Positions 7,388 through 16,006 of a DNA stretch of 64,000 nucleotides are shown in pieces; the stretch's first letter is position 1; the number at the start of each line of letters is the position of its first letter. This DNA comes from Paenibacillus solanacearum. Lineage in GTDB: Bacteria > Bacillota > Bacilli > Paenibacillales > NBRC-103111. A program made the position numbers and the translations under genes. Under the pieces are notes generated by a model. It saw nothing but the letters and a program-made list of their open reading frames with translations. It had not been told where the DNA came from and did no database searches. Location of the stretch: NCBI RefSeq assembly GCF_910593845.1, contig NZ_CAJVAS010000013.1:62001-126000 (forward strand). The letters run 5' to 3'.

Positions 7388-8938
7388 ATGAAGAAGGGTG
7401 TCGTATATCTAGTCGGTGCCGGGCCGGGAGACCCGAAGCTGATTACGGTAAGAGGGCTGGAAGCGATCCAGCGGGCCGATGTGGTCGTCTATGACCGCCT
7501 TGCCAGCCCGCGCCTGCTGAAGCATATGAAGCTCGGAGCGGACAAAATTTTTGTCGGGAAGCTGCCGGACAAGCACATGATGAAGCAGGAAGAAATCAAC
7601 CGCCTACTGGTGGATCTTGCGCTTCAAGGCAAGACCGTCACCCGCCTGAAGGGCGGAGACCCGAGCGTATTCGGGCGTGTCGGCGAGGAAGCGGAGCTGC
7701 TGGCCGAGCATGGCGTTACATTTGAGATCGTGCCGGGCATTACTTCGGCGATCGCCGTACCGGCTTATGCAGGCATTCCTGTAACGCATCGCGATTTTAC
7801 GTCGTCCTTCTCTATCGTAACCGGTCACGAATATAAGAATAAAACATATTCCAGCGTCAACTGGGAAAACCTTGCCCAAGCTTCGGGAACGCTTATCTTT
7901 TTAATGGGTGTAGCCAACCTGGAGCATATTTGCTCGCAGCTAAGACAGGGCGGCAAATCGCAGGATACCCCCGTCGCTTTAATCCGCTGGGGCACCTGGA
8001 TGGAGCAGGAAACGTTGACGGGGACATTGGCGGATATCGTGGACAAGGTGAAGGCGGCTCAATTTCAATCGCCTGCCGTTACGATTGTCGGCGAGGTCGT
8101 CAAGCTTCGGGAGAAGCTCGCCTGGTTTGAGAACAAGCCGCTGTTCGGACGGCGCATTCTCGTGACGCGCGCGCGCAGCCAAGCCAGCGATTTGGTTGCC
8201 CAAATCGATGAGCTCGGGGGCGAGGCGATCGAGTTTCCGGTCATCCGTATCCAGCCGCCAAGCGGCGCGGAAGCGCAGGCTGCTCGCGATGCGGCCATGC
8301 AGCGTCTGCCGTCGTTCGACTGGGTGGTGTTCACAAGCGTAAACGGGGTGGAGTCATTCTTTACGCGACTGCGCGAGCTGCGCGTCGACATCCGGTCGAT
8401 GGCGCAAGCGAGAATCGCCGCCGTCGGGCCCAAAACGGCCGAAGCGCTGGAGCAGCGCGGGCTGATTGTCGAGACGCTGCCGCCCAAGTTTCAGGCCGAT
8501 TCGCTGTTTGACACGCTGGCCGAGGAGCTGCGCCCGGGACAAACGGTGCTGTTAGCCACCGCGGACATCGCCGGCAAGGAGCTTCCTCACAAATTGAAGG
8601 CGTTCGGACTGGAAGTTACCGAAATCGATGTATATGAAAATGTGCTGGACGCGGAAGATGCACCAGAGATGGTTGAACTGCTGAAGCAGGGCATGATTCA
8701 CGATGTGACGTTTACGAGCTCTTCGACGGTGACGAACCTGTTCACCGCATTGACGGATCAGGGAGAAGATCCATTGGCGCTGCTGTCCGGCTGCAGAATT
8801 GCCTGTATTGGGCCGATTACGGCAAAAACAGCGGAGGATTCCGGCCTTTCGGTCGATTATTTGGCCGAAGAATCGACGATTGCCTCATTGGTCGCGAGCA
8901 TGTGCGGACGGCCCGGAGAACGTCTTATCAAGGGATGA
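7388..8938 (+). CDS. cobA-hemD: Fused uroporphyrinogen-III C-methyltransferase / uroporphyrinogen-III synthase
   Basis: A two-domain protein of 516 residues. Residues 1-245 are SUMT (CobA), which methylates uroporphyrinogen III twice with SAM to give precorrin-2; see VYLVGAGPGDPKLITVRG at the N-terminus, the LKGGDPSVFGRVGEE loop and VPGITSAIAVPAYAGIPVTH. Residues 255-505 are HemD, which cyclises hydroxymethylbilane; see GRRILVTRARSQASDL and VFTSVNGVESFF. B. subtilis keeps hemD as a separate gene at this position, so the fusion places heme and siroheme branch enzymes on one chain. It lies between hemC and hemB in the operon. The start at ATG 7388 follows GGGGAGAG. Confidence 0.95.
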   Translation: MKKGVVYLVGAGPGDPKLITVRGLEAIQRADVVVYDRLASPRLLKHMKLGADKIFVGKLPDKHMMKQEEINRLLVDLALQGKTVTRLKGGDPSVFGRVGEEAELLAEHGVTFEIVPGITSAIAVPAYAGIPVTHRDFTSSFSIVTGHEYKNKTYSSVNWENLAQASGTLIFLMGVANLEHICSQLRQGGKSQDTPVALIRWGTWMEQETLTGTLADIVDKVKAAQFQSPAVTIVGEVVKLREKLAWFENKPLFGRRILVTRARSQASDLVAQIDELGGEAIEFPVIRIQPPSGAEAQAARDAAMQRLPSFDWVVFTSVNGVESFFTRLRELRVDIRSMAQARIAAVGPKTAEALEQRGLIVETLPPKFQADSLFDTLAEELRPGQTVLLATADIAGKELPHKLKAFGLEVTEIDVYENVLDAEDAPEMVELLKQGMIHDVTFTSSSTVTNLFTALTDQGEDPLALLSGCRIACIGPITAKTAEDSGLSVDYLAEESTIASLVASMCGRPGERLIKG

Positions 8939-8989
8939 TTCGCGGGATGTGGATCTGAAGCTACATAAACCAACAGGGGGATATCATCA

Positions 8990-9982
8990 ATGAGTTTTCC
9001 GCTTATACGAAACCGCCGACTCCGCACGTCCCAAGCGATGCGGAATCTGGTCAGAGAACACGCAGTGACGTTGTATGATTTGATTTATCCGATATTTGTG
9101 ACGCACGGCACGGGCGTGAAAGAGGAGATCGCTTCGATGCCCGGCGTGTATCACTTCTCCATCGATCAGCTGGAGGCGGAAATTCGTGAAGTGACCGCGC
9201 TCGGCATTCAGGCGATTTTGCTGTTCGGTGTACCGGAGACGAAGGATAGCGAAGGCAGCTCTGCCTACGACCCGAACGGCATCGTGCAGGAAGCGACACG
9301 CCGCATCAAGCAATGGGCGCCGGACTTATTGGTCGTCGCAGATACATGCCTGTGCCAATTCACGGATCACGGACATTGCGGCGTCGTACATTTCAACGAA
9401 GCGAAGAAGCGTGCGGACGTACTGAACGATGCGTCGCTTGAATTGCTCGTCAAGACGGCGGTGTCTCAGGCCGAAGCGGGAGCGGATGTGATCGCTCCGT
9501 CCAACATGATGGACGGCTTCGTGTACGCGATTCGTCAAGGGCTGGACGAAGCAGGCTTTGAGCATGTGCCGATCATGTCGTATTCGGTGAAATATGCGTC
9601 CGCCTTTTACGGGCCTTTCCGGGAAGCTGCTCACTCGGCTCCGCAGTTTGGCGACCGGAAGACGTATCAGATGGACCCGGCCAACGCGCGCGAGGCGGTC
9701 CGCGAAGCGGACGCCGACGTCGCGGAAGGCGCCGACATGCTGATGGTTAAGCCTGCTATGGCCTACATGGACATTATGCGGATGCTTCGAGACCGGTACG
9801 ATTTGCCGATCGTCGCTTACAACGTGAGTGCGGAATATTCGATGGTCAAGGCGGCGGGGCTTCAGGGCTGGATCGACGAGAAGGCGATTGTCATGGAAAC
9901 GATGGTCGGCTTCAAGCGCGCCGGAGCGGATATGATCATTACGTACTTTGCCAAAGACATCGCCGCATGGCTGAAGGGCTGA
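8990..9982 (+). CDS. hemB: Delta-aminolevulinic acid dehydratase (porphobilinogen synthase)
   Basis: Condenses two 5-aminolevulinate molecules to porphobilinogen. Length 330 matches the family. Schiff-base lysines are Lys201 ([13 protein letters not shown]) and Lys254 ([10 protein letters not shown]). A zinc-type cysteine cluster is present: Cys120, Cys122 and Cys130 in [13 protein letters not shown], so this is the Zn-dependent form. ATG 8990 follows CAGGGGG by about ten bases. It is the last gene of the first hem operon and is followed by an intrinsic terminator. Confidence 0.97.
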   Translation: MSFPLIRNRRLRTSQAMRNLVREHAVTLYDLIYPIFVTHGTGVKEEIASMPGVYHFSIDQLEAEIREVTALGIQAILLFGVPETKDSEGSSAYDPNGIVQEATRRIKQWAPDLLVVADTCLCQFTDHGHCGVVHFNEAKKRADVLNDASLELLVKTAVSQAEAGADVIAPSNMMDGFVYAIRQGLDEAGFEHVPIMSYSVKYASAFYGPFREAAHSAPQFGDRKTYQMDPANAREAVREADADVAEGADMLMVKPAMAYMDIMRMLRDRYDLPIVAYNVSAEYSMVKAAGLQGWIDEKAIVMETMVGFKRAGADMIITYFAKDIAAWLKG

Positions 9983-10050
9983 GGCTTGCTCCGGCTTTGG
10001 GGCATGGGGCCCTCTGCGGAAGCAGACGGATCCCCGCATCATGTTGAAGG

Positions 10051-10086
10051 AAAAAGCTCCAGTCCTGCGGGATTGGAGTTTTTTTA
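10051..10086 (+). terminator. Intrinsic terminator after hemB
   Basis: CTCCAGTCC pairs with GGATTGGAG (one G-T pair) around TGCG, with A-runs before and seven T after. It closes the hemA-hemB operon. Confidence 0.92.
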
Positions 10087-10157
10087 GAATGTGCACAGAC
10101 GAAACCGGCCGCAAAGGCGACTGTCAAACATTTGTCGGAAACTGACGGCCCGATCGG

Positions 10158-10186
10158 TTGTTACACGCTTCCAAATAGGGCATAAT
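10158..10186 (+). promoter_or_regulatory. Promoter of hemEH
   Basis: TTGTTA (10158-10163), 17-base spacer, CATAAT (10181-10186). The upstream ATG at 10185 overlaps the -10 box, which supports ATG 10230 as the hemE start. Confidence 0.65.
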
Positions 10187-10229
10187 GAGAAGTAGATTAT
10201 GGGAGTATGCGGAAAAGAGGAATCGAGCC

Positions 10230-11315
10230 ATGAGTTATAACGATTTGTTTTTAAGGGCCTGTATGAAGCAGGAGGTCGACACAGTGCCGGTATGGTTTAT
10301 GCGCCAGGCCGGACGCACCGATCCGGATTACCGTAAAATTAAAGAAAAATACAGCCTGCTCGAAATCAGCAAGCAGCCGGAGCTCGCGGCCGAAGTGACC
10401 ATGATGCCGGTGAAGAAGCTGGGGGTCGACGCGGCTATTTTGTATTCCGATATTATGAATCCGGTTGCGTCCATCGGTATCGATTTCGACATTGTGAAGG
10501 ATGTCGGTCCGGTCATTCATAATCCGATTCGTACCACGGATGACGTGAAGAAGCTGAAACCGATCGATGTCGAGCAGGATCTGCCTCATATTATTAAGAC
10601 GATCGAGCTGCTTGTTCAAGAGCTGAACGTGCCGCTCATTACGTTTGCCGGCGCTCCTTTTACGATCGCCAGCTACTTGATCGAAGGCAAGCCGTCGAAG
10701 AAGCAAGACTATATCCGCACGAAAACGATGATGTACAGCGAGCCCGATGTCTGGTTCATGCTGATGGATAAGCTCGGGGATATGATCATCACGTATTTGA
10801 AGTCGCATATCGCTGCGGGGGCCAAAGCGGTGCAAGTGTTCGACAGTTGGGTCGGCGCGCTATCTCCGGCCGATTTCCAGAAATACGTGCTGCCGACGAT
10901 CCAGCGCATTTTCGCCGAACTGAGCCATCTGGAACAGCCGAAAATTTATTACCCTGGCGTCAGCTCCGGCGAACTGCTTCCGCATGTCCGCGGCATTCAT
11001 GCCGATGTGATCGGGTTGGACTGGAAAGTATCGATTGCCGAAGGACGCAAACGGTTAGGCTCGCAGTATGCGATCCAAGGGAACTTGGACCCGTTCGTAC
11101 TGACGGGACCGATGGCTCTGATTCAAGCGCAGGCGAAGGCGATTATCGACGAAGGCATTCAACAGCCGGGCTACGTGTTCAACTTCGGCCACGGGGTATT
11201 CCCGGAGGCGTCGATCGATAAGATGAAGGAGCTCACGGCGTTTGTACATGACTACTCCCGCCAGGCTTTGAAAGCCCGCGGAGCATTGACCCAGGAAAGT
11301 GGTGTTAGAGCATGA
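10230..11315 (+). CDS. hemE: Uroporphyrinogen decarboxylase
   Basis: Decarboxylates the four acetate side chains of uroporphyrinogen III to coproporphyrinogen III. At 361 residues from ATG 10230 (AAGAGGA about eight bases upstream) it has family length. The substrate-binding motif VWFMRQAGR spans residues 21-29, and the catalytic aspartate is in ILYSDIMNP. GNLDPFVLTGP and FNFGHGVFPE are the conserved C-terminal signatures. It has its own promoter after the hemB terminator and overlaps hemH by four bases. Confidence 0.97.
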   Translation: MSYNDLFLRACMKQEVDTVPVWFMRQAGRTDPDYRKIKEKYSLLEISKQPELAAEVTMMPVKKLGVDAAILYSDIMNPVASIGIDFDIVKDVGPVIHNPIRTTDDVKKLKPIDVEQDLPHIIKTIELLVQELNVPLITFAGAPFTIASYLIEGKPSKKQDYIRTKTMMYSEPDVWFMLMDKLGDMIITYLKSHIAAGAKAVQVFDSWVGALSPADFQKYVLPTIQRIFAELSHLEQPKIYYPGVSSGELLPHVRGIHADVIGLDWKVSIAEGRKRLGSQYAIQGNLDPFVLTGPMALIQAQAKAIIDEGIQQPGYVFNFGHGVFPEASIDKMKELTAFVHDYSRQALKARGALTQESGVRA

Positions 11316-12259
11316 CGCAGCAGAAGCGAATCGGAGTTCTGGTCATGTCCTACGGGACGCCGGAGAGCATTGAAGGCATTGAAGCGTATTATACGCATAT
11401 TCGCCGGGGCCACCCGCCTACGGCGGAGCAGCTGCATGATTTGACGAGCCGCTACGAGGCCATCGTCGGCGGCGTATTTCCGCTGCGCGAAAACACCGAC
11501 AAGCAGGTGAAGGCCCTTGAGGCGATGCTCAATGAGCAGCATCCCGGCACGACGTTCGTATGCTACCAAGGGTTGAAGCATGCTTCGCCTTATATCGAGG
11601 ACGGCGTGGAGAGCATGGCGCGCGAAGGGATCGAGCAGGCCGTAGGCGTCGTACTTGCGCCGCATTATTCGGTGATGAGCGTGGGCGGTTATATCAAACG
11701 CGCGAAAGACAAGGCGGATGAGCTTGGCGTGCGGATGAGCTTCGTGCGCAGCTACCATCTGCATCCGCAACTGGTCAAGGCTTTGTCCGAGCGCGTGGCG
11801 GAAGGGCTGGGCAAGTTTGAAGGCGTCGACAAAGACCGTGTGAGAGTCATCTTCACGGCGCACAGCCTGCCGGAAAAAATATTGGAGATGAACGATCCGT
11901 ATCCAGAGCAGCTGCTCGATACGTCCAAGGCGATTGCCGCAGAGGTGGGCATCTCGAACTGGCAGTTCGGCTGGCAGAGTGCAGGGCAAACCGGCGTTCC
12001 ATGGCTCGGACCGGATATTCTCGACGTGCTGCAAACGATATCCAGCGAAAAGCAAGCCGAGCATGTGCTGATCTGCCCGATCGGTTTTGTTTCGGATCAC
12101 TTGGAAATATTGTACGATTTGGACATTGAAGCGCAGAAGACGGCCAAGGCGCTCGGACTGCAGCTTGCCCGCACCCGATCGCTGAATACAGATCCGCTGT
12201 ATATTGAAACGCTCAGCGATGTGGTATTTGCCGAGCTGGAGAAGAGCGAACACGCTTAA
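11312..12259 (+). CDS. hemH: Ferrochelatase (coproporphyrin ferrochelatase type, CpfC)
   Basis: Inserts ferrous iron into a porphyrin. In Firmicutes the natural substrate is coproporphyrin III, so the CpfC name is appropriate. The invariant His184 (FTAHSLPEKI) and Glu265 (SDHLEILYDLD) correspond to His183 and Glu264 of the B. subtilis enzyme. Length is 315. The start codon overlaps the hemE stop (ATGA). In Bacillus the next gene is hemY, coding for the coproporphyrinogen oxidase; here hemL follows instead. Confidence 0.96.
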   Translation: MTQQKRIGVLVMSYGTPESIEGIEAYYTHIRRGHPPTAEQLHDLTSRYEAIVGGVFPLRENTDKQVKALEAMLNEQHPGTTFVCYQGLKHASPYIEDGVESMAREGIEQAVGVVLAPHYSVMSVGGYIKRAKDKADELGVRMSFVRSYHLHPQLVKALSERVAEGLGKFEGVDKDRVRVIFTAHSLPEKILEMNDPYPEQLLDTSKAIAAEVGISNWQFGWQSAGQTGVPWLGPDILDVLQTISSEKQAEHVLICPIGFVSDHLEILYDLDIEAQKTAKALGLQLARTRSLNTDPLYIETLSDVVFAELEKSEHA

Positions 12260-12270
12260 ATACGCCCGTA

Positions 12271-12293
12271 GAAGCCCGGATCTCCCGGGCTTC
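12271..12293. repeat. Perfect 9-bp hairpin between hemH and hemL
   Basis: GAAGCCCGG (12271-12279) and CCGGGCTTC (12285-12293) flank ATCTC. No T-run follows, so it may mark RNA processing or weak termination rather than an intrinsic terminator. Confidence 0.6.
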
Positions 12294-12359
12294 GCTGCAG
12301 GCGAGGCATGCAGACGGGATGGCAGGATGAAGCGATAATAAGATAAAGGTGTGAATGAA

Positions 12360-13661
12360 ATGAGCAATCATCGTAAGCGGTCGGACGCGCGGTCTGCCCA
12401 AGCTTTTGCCGAAGCGAAAGCTTATATTCCCGGAGGGGTGAACAGCCCGGTTCGCGCTTTTAAATCCGTCGGGCTGACGCCGTTATTCGTGGAACGGGCG
12501 AGCGGTTCCCGGGTATATGACATCGACGGTAACGAATTTATTGATTACATCGGCTCCTGGGGCCCGATGATTGTAGGTCATACCCATCCCGAAGTGATCG
12601 AGGCCGTTACGAAGACGGCAGCGCTCGGGACGAGCTTCGGCGCGCCTACGGAGCTGGAAACGCGCATGGCCAAGCTGGTGACAGAGCGTATGCCGTCGAT
12701 CGAATTGGTGCGGATGGTGAATTCAGGCACGGAAGCGACGATGAGCGCACTGCGGCTGGCCCGAGGCTATACCGGGCGCAGCAAGATCGTCAAATTCGAA
12801 GGCTGCTATCACGGTCACGCAGATTCGCTGCTGATCAAAGCCGGATCGGGCGTGGCGACGCTGGGCTTGCCGGACAGCCCAGGCGTACCGGAGAGCGTGG
12901 CGGTCAATACGATTACTGTGCCATACAACGATCTGGAGTCGATCGGCATCGTATTCGAGAAGTTTGGCGAGCAGATTGCCGCCGTGATCGTGGAGCCGAT
13001 AGCGGGGAATATGGGCGTCGTGCCGCCGCTCCCCGGCTTCCTTGAAGGACTGCGGGAAGTAACGCAGAAGTACGGCAGCTTGCTGATATTCGATGAAGTC
13101 ATGACGGGTTTCCGCGTCGGCTTGAACTCGGCGCAAGGACGGTACGGCATTACGCCGGACCTGACCTGTCTCGGCAAAGTTATCGGCGGCGGTTTGCCGG
13201 TAGGCGCGTACGGCGGCAAACGGGAAATCATGGAACAGATCGCGCCGGCAGGGCCGATCTACCAAGCAGGTACGCTATCGGGCAATCCGCTCGCGATGGC
13301 AGCGGGCTATACGACGCTTAAGCTGCTGGGCGAGCCGGGCGTTTACGAGGAGCTGGAACGGAAGTCAGCCAGATTGGAAGAAGGCTTTACCCGGAATGCG
13401 AAGCAGTTCGGCATCCCTTCGACGATCAACCGTGTCGGCTCGATGGTTTGTCCGTTCTTCACAGACGAACAGGTTGTGAACTACGAAACAGCCAAGCTGT
13501 CCGATCTTCAGAAATTCAATCGATATTTTGGGCTGCTGCTCGATTACGGCGTAAGCATCGCGCCTTCGCAGTTCGAGGGCATGTTCGTATCCACAGCGCA
13601 TACGGATGCGGATATCGACGCTACGATCGAAGCACACTATGAGGCATTGAAACAGCTTTAA
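12360..13661 (+). CDS. hemL: Glutamate-1-semialdehyde 2,1-aminomutase
   Basis: Second step of the C5 pathway: PLP-dependent conversion of glutamate-1-semialdehyde to 5-aminolevulinate. The PLP lysine is Lys273 in [16 protein letters not shown], and FDEVMTGFR holds the aspartate that contacts the cofactor nitrogen. Length is 433 from ATG 12360, which follows AAAGGTG by eight bases; GTG 12351 is an alternative. In B. subtilis hemL ends the hemAXCDBL operon; here hemE and hemH sit between hemB and hemL. Confidence 0.96.
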   Translation: MSNHRKRSDARSAQAFAEAKAYIPGGVNSPVRAFKSVGLTPLFVERASGSRVYDIDGNEFIDYIGSWGPMIVGHTHPEVIEAVTKTAALGTSFGAPTELETRMAKLVTERMPSIELVRMVNSGTEATMSALRLARGYTGRSKIVKFEGCYHGHADSLLIKAGSGVATLGLPDSPGVPESVAVNTITVPYNDLESIGIVFEKFGEQIAAVIVEPIAGNMGVVPPLPGFLEGLREVTQKYGSLLIFDEVMTGFRVGLNSAQGRYGITPDLTCLGKVIGGGLPVGAYGGKREIMEQIAPAGPIYQAGTLSGNPLAMAAGYTTLKLLGEPGVYEELERKSARLEEGFTRNAKQFGIPSTINRVGSMVCPFFTDEQVVNYETAKLSDLQKFNRYFGLLLDYGVSIAPSQFEGMFVSTAHTDADIDATIEAHYEALKQL

Positions 13662-13720
13662 ACCGAAGGCACAGGCTCCCGGAGACTGCGGATTCGAAGA
13701 AGAGGGCTGCGAATATAATG

Positions 13721-13750
13721 GAAGAGGACCCGGTCAGCCGGGTCCTCTTC
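13721..13750. terminator. Bidirectional hairpin between convergent hemL and the glycosidase gene
   Basis: A perfect 13-bp stem GAAGAGGACCCGG / CCGGGTCCTCTTC surrounds TCAG. T-runs are weak on both sides, but the stem is strong and the position between convergent genes is apt. Confidence 0.75.
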
Positions 13751-13771
13751 GTCTATGTAGCAGTGGATTGC

Positions 13772-15634
13772 TTATGGATTCAAATGAATTTGCGGCACAT
13801 TGGATGAATTGGATGTCGTCTCCGAAGGCGTCGGCAGCGTAAGCGGGTTCGAGCCGATCGGTGTTCCATTACCGTTGCTACTGCTGCTGTTGTTGCCGCT
13901 AGGCGTCACCGCAGCGGGCGGCGGCGTCACTTGAACGGGATCCGGTGTCGGTGTCGGTGCCGGCGACGCGGGCGTCGGGGAGTTCCCCGACCCTGACGTA
14001 TTCGTGCCCGTTGTCGTACCGTTCGTTCCTGCAGGGGACTGCGTTTGCGCCGGCGGGTTACCGGAGCCTTCTGTTGTCGATCCGCTTGTGCCCGAACCCG
14101 TGCCGGCGTTGCCGGGAGCGGTACTGCCCGCTCCGCTGGTTGAACCGGCTCCGTTTGAGCCCGTACCTCCGGATGCTGCTCCTGTGCCGGCTCCGTTCTG
14201 CCCCTGGCCATTCCCGGAGTCGGTCGGCGTGCCGCTGGCGCCAGGCTTCGCGTCCGTTCCGTTTCCTGCCCCGGCGGGAGTCTGCTCCTTCGGCGGTGTA
14301 ACCGCCGGAGGCGTCTTCGCGTCGTCCGCCGGTTGATTCGCGCCTGTACCGGTTTTTCCGGGATCTGCCTTGGCGTCGGATTTCGAATCGGCTTTGGCGT
14401 CGTTTTTGGCGTCCTGCTTCGGCTCTGTTTTCGTTTCGGTCTTCGGCTGCTCCGTCTTCGGTTCCGTCTTTGGTTCGGTTTTCGCCGGAGGAGGTGTCGG
14501 CGTGGCCGGCTTGAGCAGCCCTTTGGCTTTCAGCTCCGCTTGCTCACGCAAGTAATCCGGATGGTCATACGAACCGCCGGGATCGATCTTGTCGATATTC
14601 TCCCACACTTTGTCCGCGACGACAGTGGACGGATCGTCATATACCAGGAAGGCCGAAGGCAGCCTGCGCTCGCCGTAGCGGCTGGACGGCTTCGTCAGCA
14701 ATTCGCCGTCGACGACAAGCTCGGAAGAAGCGCCTCCGTCGAGGTTGCCGGCATTGACAACGCCATCTTCAAGCAATAGATCCTGTAGCTCCTTGAGCGT
14801 CGCGCCGACGCTGTGCGCTTGACGGCCGTCGATGATGAGGAAAATGACGGTTCCGTCCGCCTTTTGGCCGACCGCCGTACGCGGCCCGCGACCCCATCCG
14901 CCGTCGCCGCTTGTAATCAGCGGTTTGCCGTTTGCGATCAGCCGCGGATAAAACGATACGGCGTCGGAGATACCCATATCACGGAGCTGGAAAAAGTCGT
15001 ACTTCCCGACGACAAGCGTACCGTCCTTTGTAAACCCGACGATATGCTGCGGAATGCTCCCGTCCTGGTCATTGAATATGATTTCGCCGCCGGAGAAGAT
15101 TGCTCCGATCGCGGCGAACCCGTTGCCAAGCCCCTCGGGATCGGTGAACCCGCCGCCGTTGACGCCGGCGACCGCTCCCGTCCGCGTAACCATGGAAGAG
15201 ATGCGTTCGCCTTCACCCGTTTTATGCGGAGTCATGACGCGAATCGTCTTCGGGTCGTAGACGGTAAGTTTCTTGCCCTTCCAGAACTTTCCCGAAATAT
15301 CTTCAACTTTGATCAATTCGTCGATCGAACGCTTCTTGCGCACATTCTCCTGACGAATTTGAATCATGTCCATATCCTGCTCTTCTACGGCTGCATCCTC
15401 GATGGCCTGCTGCATTTGCCGGACCATGAGGTCGCGCCGTTCGGCGCCGACGAAAATCCACGCCCAGCTTCGGTGCTGCGTCGTGATGACCGTTTGCGCC
15501 AGCCAGTCTCGGATTTTACCGCCCGGAGGCGTCAAAAAGAGGAAGCTGGAAGTAATAAACGTAATCAAAGCGATCCAAAACAGCGATCGTTTAAGCCAAC
15601 TCCATTGCCGAAGCGACTGGATTGCACTGTTCAA
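13772..15634 (-). CDS. Membrane-anchored phosphodiester glycosidase (NAGPA domain) with long low-complexity tail
   Basis: A 620-residue extracytoplasmic protein. I choose a TTG start at 15634 (GGGAGAGGA seven bases upstream); the open frame extends 23 codons further without a site. Residues 15-40 form one hydrophobic anchor (SLFWIALITFITSSFLFL). The middle is the phosphodiester glycosidase/exopolysaccharide family domain, with GVNGGGFTD, RTAVGQKADGTVIFLIIDGR and the signature GNLDGGASSELVVDGE. Substrate is probably a glycosyl phosphodiester in wall or capsule polymers, which is family inference. About the last 240 residues are a tail: a Lys/Thr/Glu/Pro repeat (KTEPKTEPKTEQPKTETKTE) then Gly/Ser/Thr/Asn-rich sequence, likely a flexible wall-spanning stalk. 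Confidence 0.85.
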   Translation of the reverse strand: MNSAIQSLRQWSWLKRSLFWIALITFITSSFLFLTPPGGKIRDWLAQTVITTQHRSWAWIFVGAERRDLMVRQMQQAIEDAAVEEQDMDMIQIRQENVRKKRSIDELIKVEDISGKFWKGKKLTVYDPKTIRVMTPHKTGEGERISSMVTRTGAVAGVNGGGFTDPEGLGNGFAAIGAIFSGGEIIFNDQDGSIPQHIVGFTKDGTLVVGKYDFFQLRDMGISDAVSFYPRLIANGKPLITSGDGGWGRGPRTAVGQKADGTVIFLIIDGRQAHSVGATLKELQDLLLEDGVVNAGNLDGGASSELVVDGELLTKPSSRYGERRLPSAFLVYDDPSTVVADKVWENIDKIDPGGSYDHPDYLREQAELKAKGLLKPATPTPPPAKTEPKTEPKTEQPKTETKTEPKQDAKNDAKADSKSDAKADPGKTGTGANQPADDAKTPPAVTPPKEQTPAGAGNGTDAKPGASGTPTDSGNGQGQNGAGTGAASGGTGSNGAGSTSGAGSTAPGNAGTGSGTSGSTTEGSGNPPAQTQSPAGTNGTTTGTNTSGSGNSPTPASPAPTPTPDPVQVTPPPAAVTPSGNNSSSSNGNGTPIGSNPLTLPTPSETTSNSSNVPQIHLNP

Positions 15635-15778
15635 TAGTAGTCCTCTCCCGTTACACAAAAATAGATTGCAAGATATCCCGAATCTAGCAAATATCCACTT
15701 CATTCTAGCATAATCCGACTTTTTTTAACAGATGGGCGGAGGCTGTAAGTTGAAGGTGAAATTGGCATTGTAACCGCT

Positions 15779-15807
15779 TTGAGGATTGCGGTCCGTTTTG
15801 GTAAAAT
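15779..15807 (+). promoter_or_regulatory. Promoter of the small membrane protein / rluA-like pair
   Basis: TTGAGG (15779-15784), 17-base spacer, TAAAAT (15802-15807), about 35 bases before the start codon at 15842. Confidence 0.65.
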
Positions 15808-15841
15808 GACAATACTTGAAGCATTCTTGGAGGACAAGCGC

Positions 15842-16006
15842 ATGTTGAAGCATTATAGTTTTTTTGGAGTGACCTTGGAGATGATCGCAGTGATGGGCGT
15901 TTTTTTTGCCGTGCTTGTCGTTATATTCATTGCCGCAAGCTTGGGAGCGCTCCGCGCGGCGAAACGCTCTTCCGCGGCCGGCAGCGGGAAAGGGCGTTCG
16001 AAATGA
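15842..16006 (+). CDS. Small single-pass membrane protein (54 aa)
   Basis: Function unknown. One membrane helix (VTLEMIAVMGVFFAVLVVIF) is followed by a short basic Ser/Gly/Lys tail (AAKRSSAAGSGKGRSK), giving a predicted N-out/C-in protein. ATG 15842 has TTGGAGGA seven bases upstream. Its last codon overlaps the start of the pseudouridine synthase gene (AAATGATC), so the two are translationally coupled. Promoter, binding site and coupling together make it a believable gene despite its size. Confidence 0.7.
   Translation: MLKHYSFFGVTLEMIAVMGVFFAVLVVIFIAASLGALRAAKRSSAAGSGKGRSK

Noticed and set aside
14813..15637. 274-codon plus-strand frame opposite the glycosidase gene, and two more at 13945-14779
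   Set aside because: Shadows of the minus-strand coding sequence; no binding sites.
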